A stretch of 64,000 bases of DNA from Bifidobacterium aesculapii (GCF_001417815.1 NZ_BCFK01000023.1:1-64000), one strand, 5' to 3'; numbered from the stretch's first letter, positions 32,110 to 42,240 are shown. A program made the numbers and translations. Notes: a model not told the origin generated them from the sequence alone.

Positions 32110-34494
32110 ATGACTGGAACGGAAGCGGAACAACTGGCGCTCGACGGGCTCGCACCCCGCAAGCGGCGCCGTCGCGCCCCCGCGGCGCATACGCCCGCGG
32201 GCAGCGGGCCGGTGGCGCGCGTCGTGCTCGACGTCCAGGCGACGCATCTGGGCCGCACGTTCGACTATCTCATCGACGAGAAGGATTCCGAAGCGGCCGT
32301 GCCCGGCGCGCTCGTGCGCGTCCGGTTCGGCGGCCGGCGCGTCAACGGCGTCATCTGGGAACGCGCCGATACGTCCGAAACGCCGCGCTCCTCGCTGCGC
32401 TACCTCGAACGCGTGCTCGGCGGCGGCGTGCTCGTACCGGCGTCGATGCGCCGCGACATCACGCTCATCGCGGACGCATATGGCGGCACACGCGCCAACA
32501 TCCTGCGCCTGGCCGTGCCTCCGCGCGTCGCCAAAGTCGAGCAGGAGCAGCGGCTCGTCGCCGGATTCACACGCTCCGGCGCGGGGGAGGAGCGGGGCGC
32601 CGCCGCGCTCGACCGCGCGTTCGGAACCATCGCCGCACAATACGACCATACGGTGCATGAGCTGCGCGACGCCCTGCATGCGCGCACGTTCCGCCCGTTC
32701 GTGTTCGACCCGCTGCCCGGCGTCGGCAAGGCCGCCGCGGCGCTCGCATGGATGGCCGCCGAATCGTTGTCCGCCGGGCACGGCGCCGTCATCGTGCTGC
32801 CCGGCATGAAGGAGACTCGCGACGTGCTCGATGCGTTGGGCGCATTGGGCCTGCGCCCGTTCTCCCCGGGGCGGGCCGGCATGGAGCATTCCGAAGCGGG
32901 CGGGACGGGTGCGCGGCGTTCCGCCACCGGCGGGTGGACGGGCGACGTCGCCGTGCTCAGCGCCGGCATGCCGCCGGCGGACCGCTACCGTGCCTACCTC
33001 GCCCTCGCCACAGGGCAGGTCCGGTGCGCCATCGGCCCGCGCGCCGCCATGTACGCGCCCGTCGAAGGCCCCGCGCTGTTCGCGATCATGGACGACATCG
33101 CCTACCAGCAGGCGGACGGCATGATGCCCTACGCCCACGCGCGCGGCGTGCTCAGGCTGCGCGCGAAGGCGCACGGCGGCGTGTTCGTCGCCCTCGCCAA
33201 CGCGCGCAGCCCATTGAGCCAGATGGAGGTCGCCGGTCTGCCCGGCATGCCGCCGCGTGCCGCCGCCACGGCCGTGAGCGGGCCGAGCGACGCGGTGCGG
33301 CCGTTGCCCAGCGTGCTGAAGGACGCCATGCCTTGGGTGCGGTGGCTGAACCGCGAGGAGCTGGCACGGCTCGCCGATCCGTCCATCGGCGCGCGCGTGC
33401 CGCACACCGCCGTCGCCAACATCCGGCAGGCGTTGCGCTCCGGTCCGGTGCTGTTCTCGATTCCGGCGGACGGCATCGCCGAAACGTTGAGCTGCGCCAA
33501 TCCCAGATGCCTGCGTCAGGCGCGGTGCAGCCGCTGCACCGGTCCGTTGCAGCAGACGCGTGGGTCCGTCACGCCACGATGCCGGTGGTGCGGCGCCGCC
33601 GCGTCGAATTGGACATGCCCGCACTGCCATGGCGAGCGGTTGCGTGTCGTGCGCGTCGGGGCGGCCGGCACCGCCGCGGAATTGCGTGGCCTGTTCCGCG
33701 GCATACCCGTGCTGCTGTCGTCGCCCAGCCAGCCGGGCGGCGTCATCGAGGAGATCGACGCACGCCCGGTCATCGTCATCGCCACGCCCGGCGCGGAGCC
33801 GCGCGTGCGGTTGCACGATGCGGAGGCGGCCGCACACGCGGGCGTGGCAGGCATCCGACGTGGGGATGAGACGGCCGGTACCGCGGCGGGAGGCGTCACT
33901 GCCGCGTACGGGTCATATGCCGCCGTGGCGATACTCGACGCGTGGACGAGCCTGTACTCGCCCGGACTGGACGCGCGCGTGGACGCGCTTGCCACATGGA
34001 TGCGCGTCGTCGCCCTATGCGCGCCGCGCACCGAAGGCGGTCAGGCGCTGCTGCTCGGGGAAACCGATCCGGCGATCGCGCAGTCGCTGATGATCTGGGA
34101 TTCCTCGCTGCTCGCCGCACGCGAGCTCGCGGAACGCTTCGAGACCGGCATGCCGCCGGCCGTATCCGTCGCCTGCGTGTGGGGGCGGCGTGACGCGGTC
34201 GCCTACGCGTTGAAGGCGGTCGGTGCGCTGGGCGGCGACATGGCCGTCTGCCCACTGCCGGGCGGAGAGACGGAACTGCCCGGCGTACTCGGCCCGGTGC
34301 CGATTCCGCAGCCGCGCACCATCGACGCGCGCGAGCTCGAAGTGACCGCCGACCGTGTGCGCGCCATCATCCGCGTGCCGCACGCGCGGCGCGAAGAGCT
34401 CGCAGCCCGGTTGCGCAACGCGGTCGCGCGTCACGTCGCCGCACGCGAACCGGGCGAACTGCGCTTCCAGCTCGACAGGAAGGACCTTATCTGA
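32110..34494 (+). CDS. priA: PriA-like primosomal protein N' with degenerate helicase motifs
   Basis: A 794-residue homologue of the replication-restart helicase PriA. The 3' DNA-binding domain (ARVVLDVQATHLGRTFDYLI) and the paired-cysteine zinc region (CANPRCLRQARCSRC, then CRWCGAAASNWTCPHCHGE) are present. The ATPase is degenerate. The Walker A position reads LPGVGKAAAALAW, lacking the Thr/Ser after GK, and the DEAH position reads AIMDDIAYQQADG. Actinobacterial PriA proteins are commonly degenerate in this way, so it probably acts as a structural loader rather than a helicase. ATG 32110 follows the metK terminator. Confidence 0.85.
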   Translation: MTGTEAEQLALDGLAPRKRRRRAPAAHTPAGSGPVARVVLDVQATHLGRTFDYLIDEKDSEAAVPGALVRVRFGGRRVNGVIWERADTSETPRSSLRYLERVLGGGVLVPASMRRDITLIADAYGGTRANILRLAVPPRVAKVEQEQRLVAGFTRSGAGEERGAAALDRAFGTIAAQYDHTVHELRDALHARTFRPFVFDPLPGVGKAAAALAWMAAESLSAGHGAVIVLPGMKETRDVLDALGALGLRPFSPGRAGMEHSEAGGTGARRSATGGWTGDVAVLSAGMPPADRYRAYLALATGQVRCAIGPRAAMYAPVEGPALFAIMDDIAYQQADGMMPYAHARGVLRLRAKAHGGVFVALANARSPLSQMEVAGLPGMPPRAAATAVSGPSDAVRPLPSVLKDAMPWVRWLNREELARLADPSIGARVPHTAVANIRQALRSGPVLFSIPADGIAETLSCANPRCLRQARCSRCTGPLQQTRGSVTPRCRWCGAAASNWTCPHCHGERLRVVRVGAAGTAAELRGLFRGIPVLLSSPSQPGGVIEEIDARPVIVIATPGAEPRVRLHDAEAAAHAGVAGIRRGDETAGTAAGGVTAAYGSYAAVAILDAWTSLYSPGLDARVDALATWMRVVALCAPRTEGGQALLLGETDPAIAQSLMIWDSSLLAARELAERFETGMPPAVSVACVWGRRDAVAYALKAVGALGGDMAVCPLPGGETELPGVLGPVPIPQPRTIDARELEVTADRVRAIIRVPHARREELAARLRNAVARHVAAREPGELRFQLDRKDLI

Positions 34495-34532
34495 GCCGTT
34501 GAATAGTTGAGCAATCCGGGAACCGCGCCGGC

Positions 34533-35186
34533 TCACCGGTGCGCGTTGATCCACAGGATCGCCAGCTGCGTGCGATTGGCAAGCCCCAGCTTGTCGAGCA
34601 GGGCGCTCACGCGGTTGCGCACCGTGCCTTCGCTGAGATACAGCCGGTGCGCGATCTCGCGGTTGTCGAGTCCCAACGCCACCAGCGAGGCGATCTCGCG
34701 CTCGCGCTCATTAAGATCGTCGATCGGCCCGTCCAACGCGGGGGAGGCTCCGGCGGGGGGCAGGCCTTCGCGGGAGACGCCGGTGAGCTTGCCGAGCACG
34801 TCCGAACCCATCACCACCTGACCTGCCGTCACCGCCTGGATCGCGGGACCCACCGCCGCCACGTCCTGCTTGATGAGATACCCTTTGGCGCCGAGCGCCA
34901 TGGCCCGCGTAATGGTCGGGCGGTCGGCGAACGTCGTCAGGAACAGGACACGCGCCTCCGGATCGCGGTCGAGAACGGCGCGCGCCGCATCCAGCCCGTC
35001 CATGCCGGGCATCTGGATGTCGATGAGCAGCACGTCCGGTCTGCCCGCGGACGAGCCGAAATACCGGTCGACGGCGGTACGCCCGTCGTTCGCCGTCCAC
35101 AGCACCTTCGCCGCGCCGGTGGCGGTGAGAATGGTCTCCAATGATTGGCAGACAATCGGATCGTCATCCACGATCGAGACGCTCAT
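34533..35186 (-). CDS. Response regulator, NarL/FixJ (LuxR-type HTH) family
   Basis: A 217-residue regulator: receiver domain with acidic pair SIVDDDP, phosphorylation Asp in VLLIDIQMPGMDG, conserved Thr in LFLTTFAD and Lys in GAKGYLIKQDV. The C-terminal LuxR-type helix-turn-helix is LNEREREIASLVALGLDNRE then IAHRLYLSEGTVRNRVSALL. Its ATG overlaps the stop of the sensor kinase gene. The adjacent, divergently transcribed ABC-2 transporter is its likely target. Confidence 0.95.
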   Translation of the reverse strand: MSVSIVDDDPIVCQSLETILTATGAAKVLWTANDGRTAVDRYFGSSAGRPDVLLIDIQMPGMDGLDAARAVLDRDPEARVLFLTTFADRPTITRAMALGAKGYLIKQDVAAVGPAIQAVTAGQVVMGSDVLGKLTGVSREGLPPAGASPALDGPIDDLNEREREIASLVALGLDNREIAHRLYLSEGTVRNRVSALLDKLGLANRTQLAILWINAHR

Positions 35187-36391
35187 GATGTGCTCCCTTC
35201 CCGTGTCGTCCATCGTGATTTCGGCAGGGACACGAACACGCGCCAGCCTGCGGCATACGGCCCGCACAGGGCGGTGCCGCCCAGCGCTCTGGCCCGCGAT
35301 TCGATGTCCGCAACACCCATGCCGCGCCCCGCCCCGCCGGCTCCGGCGGCCGCCGGGCCGGGATCCTGCACGACCAACTGCCACAACGCGGGCATGTCCC
35401 GCAACGTGACGGTCGCCTCCCGCGCCTCGCTATGATGCACCACATTGGCCAGCGCCTCGCGGATCGCCGTCGCGAAGCAGCGGGCCACCGGCGCCGGGGC
35501 GTCGGCGATGTCGTTCGTCACCGAGACGTGGAAATCCCGCGAGATCCCGTCGAACGACCGTGCCGCATCCTCGATCTGCGCGGCGAAATCGGTGCCGTCG
35601 TCCTCCAGATCATGCACGGACCGGCGCACCATCGTCATCGCGCCGTCCAGCGTGGAGGCGATGGCGCCGAACCCTTGCGCGGCCACGGTATCGCCCGTCG
35701 CCTCGGCCACCGTGCGCGACGCCTGCGACTGCATGATCGCGCGGGTGAGCAGATGACCGACGTTGTCGTGGATCTCACGGGCGATGCGCGTGCGTTCGCC
35801 GAGCGTCGCCATGCGCACCGACCGTGCACGTTCCTCCGCCACATCCGCCATCCGCATACGGGTCACGCGGGCGTGCTCACGCAATCCGTCACGCAGACGG
35901 AGCACCTCGTCGTGCGTCGTGGCGGCGTCACGGGATTCGAATCCCAACGCGCATCCCACGCACGAGACGATGACGAGCGCACTCGCGAGGGCGGGATCGG
36001 ACAGGCCGTCCGCCGCGCCCGTGCCGCCGTCGCCCGCGACGAGCGACGCGAACAGGGGCGCGAACGGCAACAGCCACAGCCAGCGTGACAGCGGCATCAG
36101 ACGAAGCGCAACGGCGGATCGCCACCGCACCCGAGGCAATCCCATACGCGCCTGATCATACGCGGCCAGCGGCAGGAACACGCGCCACAACGGCACGAAC
36201 ACGGCTACCGTGACGAACGCCGCAGTCGACAGCCACGCCAGACTGGCGGGCCTCATCCACGAGACAAGACCCGTCACTGACGTCGCCGCCAACAGCGCCG
36301 CGACCAGCACCGCATCCACCGGCGCATGCGCGCACAGGGCCAGCGCCACGCCCAACGCGGCCAGCAGCGCCTTCTCGCCCATCACGCGCAT
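35183..36391 (-). CDS. Sensor histidine kinase (HisKA_3 family)
   Basis: About 402 residues. The N-terminal half has five or so hydrophobic helices (for example ALLAALGVALALCAHAPVDA); no extracytoplasmic sensor domain is visible. The dimerisation and phosphoacceptor region is RTIAREIHDNVGHLL-like (ERTRIAREIHDNVGHLLT), and the ATPase domain has REALANVVHHSEA (N box) and RGMGVADIESRARALGG (G box). Such DesK/LiaS-like kinases sense membrane stress or membrane-active compounds. The start is uncertain; ATG 36391 has a G-rich sequence upstream, ATG 36382 is an alternative. Confidence 0.92.
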   Translation of the reverse strand: MRVMGEKALLAALGVALALCAHAPVDAVLVAALLAATSVTGLVSWMRPASLAWLSTAAFVTVAVFVPLWRVFLPLAAYDQARMGLPRVRWRSAVALRLMPLSRWLWLLPFAPLFASLVAGDGGTGAADGLSDPALASALVIVSCVGCALGFESRDAATTHDEVLRLRDGLREHARVTRMRMADVAEERARSVRMATLGERTRIAREIHDNVGHLLTRAIMQSQASRTVAEATGDTVAAQGFGAIASTLDGAMTMVRRSVHDLEDDGTDFAAQIEDAARSFDGISRDFHVSVTNDIADAPAPVARCFATAIREALANVVHHSEAREATVTLRDMPALWQLVVQDPGPAAAGAGGAGRGMGVADIESRARALGGTALCGPYAAGWRVFVSLPKSRWTTREGSTS

Positions 36392-36677
36392 GCGTACATC
36401 CACCCCCCGATTCTCAGGTCGCGCCCTACCACGCCCAAGCCTACCCGCCCCGAAGCATCGGGGAGACATCGCGCGCATGGGGGCGGACGTCATGACAAAT
36501 GTCACGGACGACCCGCGCGCAATCGTGACGTCTGCCGGTGGCCGCACCCGCCGCCGGATGACAGGATGGAACCATCGCCCGTGGAGACCACCCGCGGAAC
36601 CGGTTCCGCGAATCGGGAGGGAGTCCCCGCGGAAGGTCTACGGACGGACCCATGGAAACCTGCGGAAAGGAACGGAC

Positions 36678-37652
36678 ATGACGATCGACCATCCGACCGG
36701 CGCGGCGCCGGAGGCCGTCCCGGCCGTCAGCGTCTCCGGACTCGTCAAACACTACGGCGAGATGACGGCGCTCGACCACTTCGACCTCGACGTGCGCCAA
36801 GGCGAGATCTTCGGCCTGCTCGGCCCCAACGGCTCCGGCAAGACCACCGCGATCAACTGCATCCTCGCCCTGCTCGCCTACGACTCGGGGACGATCCGCG
36901 TCTTCGGCGAGCCCATGACCCCCACCAGCTACGCGCTCAAACGGCGCATCGGACTCGTGCCGCAGAACGTCGCCGTTCTCAACGAACTCACCGTCGAAGA
37001 GAACATCGACTACTTCTGCTCCCTGTACGTGCCGAAGAAGGCCGAACGCGCCCCGCTCGTCGACGAGGCCATCGACTTCGCCGGGCTCGGCGACTACCGG
37101 CGCTTCCGCCCCGGCAAACTCTCCGGAGGCCTCCTGCGCAGGCTCAACATCGCCTGCGGCATCGCCCACAAACCCGATCTCATCATCTTCGACGAACCCA
37201 CCGTAGCCGTCGACCCGCAAAGCCGCAACGCGATCCTCGAAGGCATCCAGCGGCTCAACCGGGACGGCGCCACCGTCATCTACACCAGCCACTACATGGA
37301 GGAGGTCGAGGAGATCTGCGACCGCATCCTCATCATGGACTACGGCCGGCACCTCGCCCTCGGCACCGCCGACGAACTGAAGGACATGATCGACACCGGC
37401 GAACGCATCACCATCGAGACCCTCGACCTGGGCGATGAGACGCTCGCCGCCGTGCGCGCGCTCGGCTTCGTCACCGACGCCGCATGGGACGGCCGCAGGC
37501 TCGACGTCACCTGCCGCCGGGGCGACCACAACCTCGTCGACCTCATCGGCGTGCTGCGCGCGGGCGGTGCGAGCATCGGCCACCTCACCAGCCGTCCGCC
37601 CACCCTCAACGACGTGTTCCTCGAACTCACCGGCACGGCGCTGCGCGACTGA
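36678..37652 (+). CDS. ABC transporter ATP-binding protein (ABC-2/DrrA type)
   Basis: A 324-residue ATPase with Walker A GLLGPNGSGKTTAINC, signature KLSGGLLRRLNIACGI, Walker B LIIFDEPTVAVDPQS and H-loop VIYTSHYMEEVEE. The roughly 90-residue C-terminal extension is typical of DrrA/CcmA-like exporters. It is divergent from the two-component system and first of a three-gene operon with two ABC-2 permeases. Shine-Dalgarno GAAAGGAA precedes the ATG. Likely substrates are lipids, drugs or antimicrobial peptides. Confidence 0.94.
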   Translation: MTIDHPTGAAPEAVPAVSVSGLVKHYGEMTALDHFDLDVRQGEIFGLLGPNGSGKTTAINCILALLAYDSGTIRVFGEPMTPTSYALKRRIGLVPQNVAVLNELTVEENIDYFCSLYVPKKAERAPLVDEAIDFAGLGDYRRFRPGKLSGGLLRRLNIACGIAHKPDLIIFDEPTVAVDPQSRNAILEGIQRLNRDGATVIYTSHYMEEVEEICDRILIMDYGRHLALGTADELKDMIDTGERITIETLDLGDETLAAVRALGFVTDAAWDGRRLDVTCRRGDHNLVDLIGVLRAGGASIGHLTSRPPTLNDVFLELTGTALRD

Positions 37653-37709
37653 CCCCACCCCACGCACCCACCCCACGCATTTCACGGAAACACGGAAAGG
37701 AGACGCACC

Positions 37710-38933
37710 ATGTGGTCCACCTTCGTCATGACCCTCAGAACGAACCTGCAGGACAAGGCGTCGATGTTCTGGCTCATCGTCTTCCCCCTCGCGCTCGCCA
37801 CCCTGTTCAACATGATGTTCGCCGACCTCGGCTCGCAATACGAGCTCAAGGCGGTGCCCCTCGCCACGGTCCAGGATACGAACTGGAACAACGACAAGGG
37901 GGCTTCCGCATTCATCGACGCGCTGTCGGGCGAAGCCAAGGACGCCACCGGCATCAGCCGGCCGCTGCTCGACGCGACCCGGGCCGACTCGGTCGGCAAG
38001 GCCCGCGACCTCATCGCGAAAGGCGACGCGGACGGCTACCTGACCGTCGACAAGCAGGGGCGCATCACCCTGACCCTCGCCTCGGGCGCCGTCGCCGGCA
38101 TGGACGGCTCCGGCGCGTCCGTCTCGGGCAAGTCCATCACCATCTCGGCCCTCGGCGGCGCCATCGACCTGTACAACCGCACCGACGCGCTCACCCGCAA
38201 GCTCATCGCCGACAACCCCTGGGCCGCGACCAGCCGATCCTTCTGGACGTCCCTCGGCTCCGCCACCGGCATGACCCGCGAGACCACGCTCACCAACTCC
38301 GTCCCCGGCGTCTCCACCCGGTACTTCTACGCGTTGTTCGCCATGGCGTGCATCATGTCGATGTCCTATTCGATCAGGGCGGTCGTCACCGCGCAGGCCA
38401 ACCTGTCCGCGTTGGGCGTGCGCCGTTCGATCGCGCCCCTGAGCCGTACGCGGCAGCTCGTCGCCGGGTTCCTCGCCAGCTGGCTGTGCGCCTCGGTCTG
38501 CCTGCTCGTCGCGTTCGCCTACATCCGCTTCGTCCTCGGCGTCCCGTTCGGCGGGCGCGAACCCGCCGCCGTCCTCGCCGTCGTCACCGCCTCGTTCATG
38601 GCATGCGCGTTCGGCACGATGATCGGCGCGATACCGAAGCTCTCCTACGGCGTCAAGGTCGGCATGACCAGCGCCATCGCCTGCACCCTGTCGCTGTTCT
38701 CCGGACTGTACGGCGCGTTCGCGATGTCCCTGAGCGACTGGATCGCCCGCAATCTGCCCGCGCTCGCCCTCATCAACCCCACGCAGCAGGTCGTGAACCT
38801 GTTCTACGACATCCTCTACTTCGACAGCTACCGTCCGTTCCTCGCCACCTGCGGCGTGCTCCTCGCCATGAGCGCGCTGTTCCTCGCCGCAGGCGCCCTG
38901 ATGCTCAAGGAGCAACGCTATGAACACCTGTAA
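37710..38933 (+). CDS. ABC-2 type transporter permease (YhgE/DrrB-like)
   Basis: 407 residues: one N-terminal helix (SMFWLIVFPLALATLFNMMF), a large extracytoplasmic loop of about 170 residues, then five or so C-terminal helices beginning YFYALFAMACIMSMSYSIRA. This is the ABC2_membrane_3 architecture. GGAAAGGAG precedes the ATG. It overlaps the next permease gene by 14 bp, so the pair probably form a heterodimer with the upstream ATPase. Confidence 0.88.
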   Translation: MWSTFVMTLRTNLQDKASMFWLIVFPLALATLFNMMFADLGSQYELKAVPLATVQDTNWNNDKGASAFIDALSGEAKDATGISRPLLDATRADSVGKARDLIAKGDADGYLTVDKQGRITLTLASGAVAGMDGSGASVSGKSITISALGGAIDLYNRTDALTRKLIADNPWAATSRSFWTSLGSATGMTRETTLTNSVPGVSTRYFYALFAMACIMSMSYSIRAVVTAQANLSALGVRRSIAPLSRTRQLVAGFLASWLCASVCLLVAFAYIRFVLGVPFGGREPAAVLAVVTASFMACAFGTMIGAIPKLSYGVKVGMTSAIACTLSLFSGLYGAFAMSLSDWIARNLPALALINPTQQVVNLFYDILYFDSYRPFLATCGVLLAMSALFLAAGALMLKEQRYEHL

Positions 38934-40326
38934 GGCCACGTTGCGTGTGCTCATCGCGCACCGCATCTACATCCTCATCTACCTGATCGGCATCGGCGTC
39001 ATGATGCTCGCGCTCGGCGGTTCCGCACTGTCCGGGAGCCGTCAGGTCGGCGACACTTTCACGCCCGGCAAGGCCGACGTGGCGGTCATCGACAGGGACT
39101 CCAACCGTGGCGGCGTGGCCGACGCGATGCGCGCCTACCTTGCCGTCGATAACGAGCTCACCGACCTCGACGACGATCCGGAGACGCTGCAGCAGGCGGT
39201 CGCCTCGAACTGGGTGGACCTGATCGTCATCATCCCCGACGGGTACGCGGACAGGCTGGTCGCCTCCGTCGCCTCGGGCGGTGACGCGCCGCAGGTCGAG
39301 ACCGTCACCAGCTACACGTCCGGAGTGGGCGCGATGGCCTCCATGGACGCGGGCGGATTCCTGTCCCTGACCCGCACCGCGCTGATCGGCGGCAACGTGA
39401 CGGTCGACCCCGCGCAGCTGGCCGAGCGGTTCGGCGCGGATGCGACTGGCTCGGCGGGCGCGCAGTCGGGCGGTTTCTCGCCCGACCAGCTCCCTGCCGG
39501 CACACTCACGAACCTCACGCTGGACGACCTCACGTCCGCGACGAAACAGGCCGTCGACGCCGCGCGAGACAAGGCCGCGAACCATGCGATCGCCGTGGAC
39601 CACAGCGACGCCGACCCCGCCTCTTCGGCGTCCGCGTCCGACCGCGCCGCAATCGGATTCGGCGGCCTGATGCAGACCGTGCTCTACCCGCTGTTCCTCG
39701 CCATGACCGTCTGCACGTCGCTCGTGCTGGGCGTGTTCAACGCCGGAGAGACGCGCCGGCGCCTGTACGCCTCGCCGCAGCGCTCCTCGACGATGGGCCT
39801 GCAGCGCATGGCCACCCTGTGCATGTTCGCGCTGGTCGTCGTGGCCGGCTACGCGGTCGCGGCTCTCGCGATGATGGTCGCGGCGGGCGTGGATCCGAGC
39901 GCCCTCGCCCCGTCCGGCGTGGCGATGACGCTCGCGTCGGCCTGCGTGTACGCGCTGATGACGGTCGCCTGCGGGTTCCTGCTCAGCGAGTGCGGGTTCA
40001 ACGACATCATGGCCAACGGTTTCGCCAACGTGTTCGGACTGGTCATCCTGTTCACCTCCGGCGTCACCTTCCCGCTGGACATGATGCCCGCGGCGATGGC
40101 CGCGCTCGGCCGGATGCTGCCCGGCCGGTGGTACTGCGCGTCGATCGACGATGCGTTCGGCATCGGCGCGTCCGGCGGCGTGGATGTTGCCGGCTGGGGC
40201 GTGTCGGTCGGCATCGTCGCGCTGTTCGCCGTGGCGTTCGTCTGCGTCGGCCTCGCCGTCGGCCGCGCCCGGCGTCTGCGTCCGGCGGCGTTCGCGCCGG
40301 CGACGACGACGCTGGACGAACGCTGA
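38920..40326 (+). CDS. ABC-2 type transporter permease (second subunit)
   Basis: 468 residues with the same layout as its neighbour: N-terminal helix (IYILIYLIGIGVMMLALGG), an extracytoplasmic domain of about 220 residues including an Asp/Ala/Ser-rich stretch, then helices from LMQTVLYPLFLAMTVCTSLV onward. Its ATG lies inside the end of the preceding gene, indicating translational coupling. Function follows from the operon: export powered by the ATPase at 36678, probably induced by the adjacent two-component system. Confidence 0.87.
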   Translation: MNTCKATLRVLIAHRIYILIYLIGIGVMMLALGGSALSGSRQVGDTFTPGKADVAVIDRDSNRGGVADAMRAYLAVDNELTDLDDDPETLQQAVASNWVDLIVIIPDGYADRLVASVASGGDAPQVETVTSYTSGVGAMASMDAGGFLSLTRTALIGGNVTVDPAQLAERFGADATGSAGAQSGGFSPDQLPAGTLTNLTLDDLTSATKQAVDAARDKAANHAIAVDHSDADPASSASASDRAAIGFGGLMQTVLYPLFLAMTVCTSLVLGVFNAGETRRRLYASPQRSSTMGLQRMATLCMFALVVVAGYAVAALAMMVAAGVDPSALAPSGVAMTLASACVYALMTVACGFLLSECGFNDIMANGFANVFGLVILFTSGVTFPLDMMPAAMAALGRMLPGRWYCASIDDAFGIGASGGVDVAGWGVSVGIVALFAVAFVCVGLAVGRARRLRPAAFAPATTTLDER

Positions 40327-40440
40327 CGGCCGGCCGGACCGGTCGACGACGTGGGCGGCAGCGTCCCGCGCGCATGGGAACATGATGACGGAATGCGGGC
40401 GCATGCCGCCCGCGTCGAACGGATACGAACGGAGGACGCG

Positions 40441-41154
40441 ATGAAGGGTTGGCCCGGAGAACCGGATATGGAATACGACGTGATGGTGGCGGACGGCGAG
40501 GCAGCGGCGAACGCCGGCAAGCCGATCACCGACGTCATCTTCGACTTCGGCAATGTGCTCATCTACTGGGATCCGTCCGCGGTGCTCATTCCGCGCTACG
40601 ACCAGGAGACCATCGACCGCTTCCTCGACAACGACGTGTCCCGCTTCTACGACGCCAACGACCGGATGGACGCCGGCGCCACCCCTCAGGAGGGCGTCGC
40701 GTGGATGCGCGAGCACAGCGGCGACCAGTGGGCCGACATGCTCCAGTACTATCTCGACAATTTCGAGGATTCGCTCGTCGGCGTCGTGCCCGGCGCGCGC
40801 GTGCTCATCAACGACCTCAAGGCCGCCGGCATCGGCGTGTGGGGCCTGTCGAACTGGGAGAAGGAGCTGTTCCCGATCGCCGAGAAGGCCACGCCGATCC
40901 TTGACTCGCTCGACGGCAAGATCGTCTCCGGCTATGTGCGGCTGCGCAAGCCGCACAAGGAGATCTACGAGCGCGCGCTCGAGGAGTTCGGCATCGCGGC
41001 TTCGGGAGCCGTGTTCATCGACGACAAGGCGATGAACATCGTCGGCGCGAACGCCGCCGGCATCCGCGGCATCCGCTTCCGCGATCCGGTGAAGCTGCGC
41101 GAGCTGCTGATCGCCGCCGGCGTGGACATCCCCGACGTGAAGACCGTGAAGTAG
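40441..41154 (+). CDS. HAD-superfamily hydrolase (YihX/HAD-IA subfamily)
   Basis: A 237-residue phosphatase-like protein. Motif I is VIFDFGNVLIYWDPS, with Asn at the position that often carries the second Asp in other HADs but matching the YihX/epoxide-hydrolase-N group. Motif II is WGLSNWEK, motif III lies in RKPHKEIYERAL, and motif IV is AVFIDDKAMNIVGANAAG. Substrate is unknown; relatives dephosphorylate sugar phosphates. GGAGG eight bases before ATG 40441 fixes the start. It is followed 48 bp later by fmt. Confidence 0.88.
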   Translation: MKGWPGEPDMEYDVMVADGEAAANAGKPITDVIFDFGNVLIYWDPSAVLIPRYDQETIDRFLDNDVSRFYDANDRMDAGATPQEGVAWMREHSGDQWADMLQYYLDNFEDSLVGVVPGARVLINDLKAAGIGVWGLSNWEKELFPIAEKATPILDSLDGKIVSGYVRLRKPHKEIYERALEEFGIAASGAVFIDDKAMNIVGANAAGIRGIRFRDPVKLRELLIAAGVDIPDVKTVK

Positions 41155-41202
41155 AATCGCCGTTTCGGTAGATTCCCCGTCACGAAGGAAACACGCACAC
41201 CT

Positions 41203-42240
41203 ATGCTCAACCTGTTGTTCGCCGGCACGCCCGACGTGGCCGTGCCGTCGCTGAAGGCGTTCGCCGCCGACCCGCGTTTCGACGTGAAGGCCGTGCTCAC
41301 CCGTCCCGATGCGCCCACCGGCCGCGGCCGCAAGCTCAAGCCCAGCCCGGTCAAGGCCGCAGCGCTGGAGCTCGGCATCCCCGTCATCGACGCGAAACCG
41401 CGCGACCCCGGCTTCCTCGACACGCTGAAGTCGCTCGACGTGGACATCGCCGCCGTCATCGCCTACGGCAACATCCTGCCCGTCGACGTGCTCGACGCGG
41501 TACCGCTCGGCTGGTACAACCTCCACTTCTCCAACCTGCCCGCGTGGCGTGGCGCGGCCCCCGCGCAACGCGCCATCTGGGCCGGCGACACGACCACCGG
41601 CGCCGACGTGTTCAAAGTCGGCGAGGGATTGGACGACGGCCCCGTCATCGCCACGATGAGCGTGGACCTCACCGGCCGCGAAACCGCCGGCGAACTGCTC
41701 GACCGTCTCGCCGTCGAAGGCGCGCCCATGTATGTGGACGCGCTCGCGCATGTGGGGGAGGGGACCGCCGTGTTCACCCCGCAGCCGGAAGGCGACCACG
41801 AATACGCGCGCAAGATCACCGTCGAGGACGCGCACGTCGACTTCACCGCGCCGATCGAGGCCGTGGACCGCCAGATCCGTGCCTGCACGCCGAATCCGGG
41901 CGCATGGTGCGCGCTGTACGCGGACGGACTGCCCGGCGATGACGGTTCGGCCGACGTCGCCGGAACGGGTGCCGGCGACGTCGGCGGTGCTCAGACCGGC
42001 GAACCCGCGAAGCCGCTCACCCTGCACATCCTGCGCGCCCAGCCGGCGGACTTGGCGAACCCGAACGCGCCGCAGTCATTGGAACCGGGCGAGCTCAAGG
42101 CCGGCAAGCGCAACGTGTGGGTCGGCACCGGCACCACGCCGCTCGAACTGCTCGAGGTCAAGGCCCAAGGCAAGAAGGCCATGCGCGCCGCCGACTGGGC
42201 GCGCGGCGCCCGCCTGGCCGATTCCGCCCGTCTCGCCTAG
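41203..42240 (+). CDS. fmt: Methionyl-tRNA formyltransferase
   Basis: A 345-residue enzyme that formylates initiator Met-t[23 protein letters not shown] is the N-terminal folate-binding start, [20 protein letters not shown] carries the conserved catalytic loop, and [20 protein letters not shown] leads into the C-terminal domain. A Gly/Asp/Ala-rich insertion interrupts the C-terminal domain at about 246-266. The last two bases of its stop codon are shared with the convergent serB stop. Confidence 0.96.
   Translation: MLNLLFAGTPDVAVPSLKAFAADPRFDVKAVLTRPDAPTGRGRKLKPSPVKAAALELGIPVIDAKPRDPGFLDTLKSLDVDIAAVIAYGNILPVDVLDAVPLGWYNLHFSNLPAWRGAAPAQRAIWAGDTTTGADVFKVGEGLDDGPVIATMSVDLTGRETAGELLDRLAVEGAPMYVDALAHVGEGTAVFTPQPEGDHEYARKITVEDAHVDFTAPIEAVDRQIRACTPNPGAWCALYADGLPGDDGSADVAGTGAGDVGGAQTGEPAKPLTLHILRAQPADLANPNAPQSLEPGELKAGKRNVWVGTGTTPLELLEVKAQGKKAMRAADWARGARLADSARLA

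Noticed and set aside
38905..42027. Very long minus-strand open frame opposite the ABC permease, HAD and fmt genes
   Set aside because: It lies antisense to four recognisable genes and its composition (His/Arg/Gly/Val-rich) is that of a GC-rich shadow frame.
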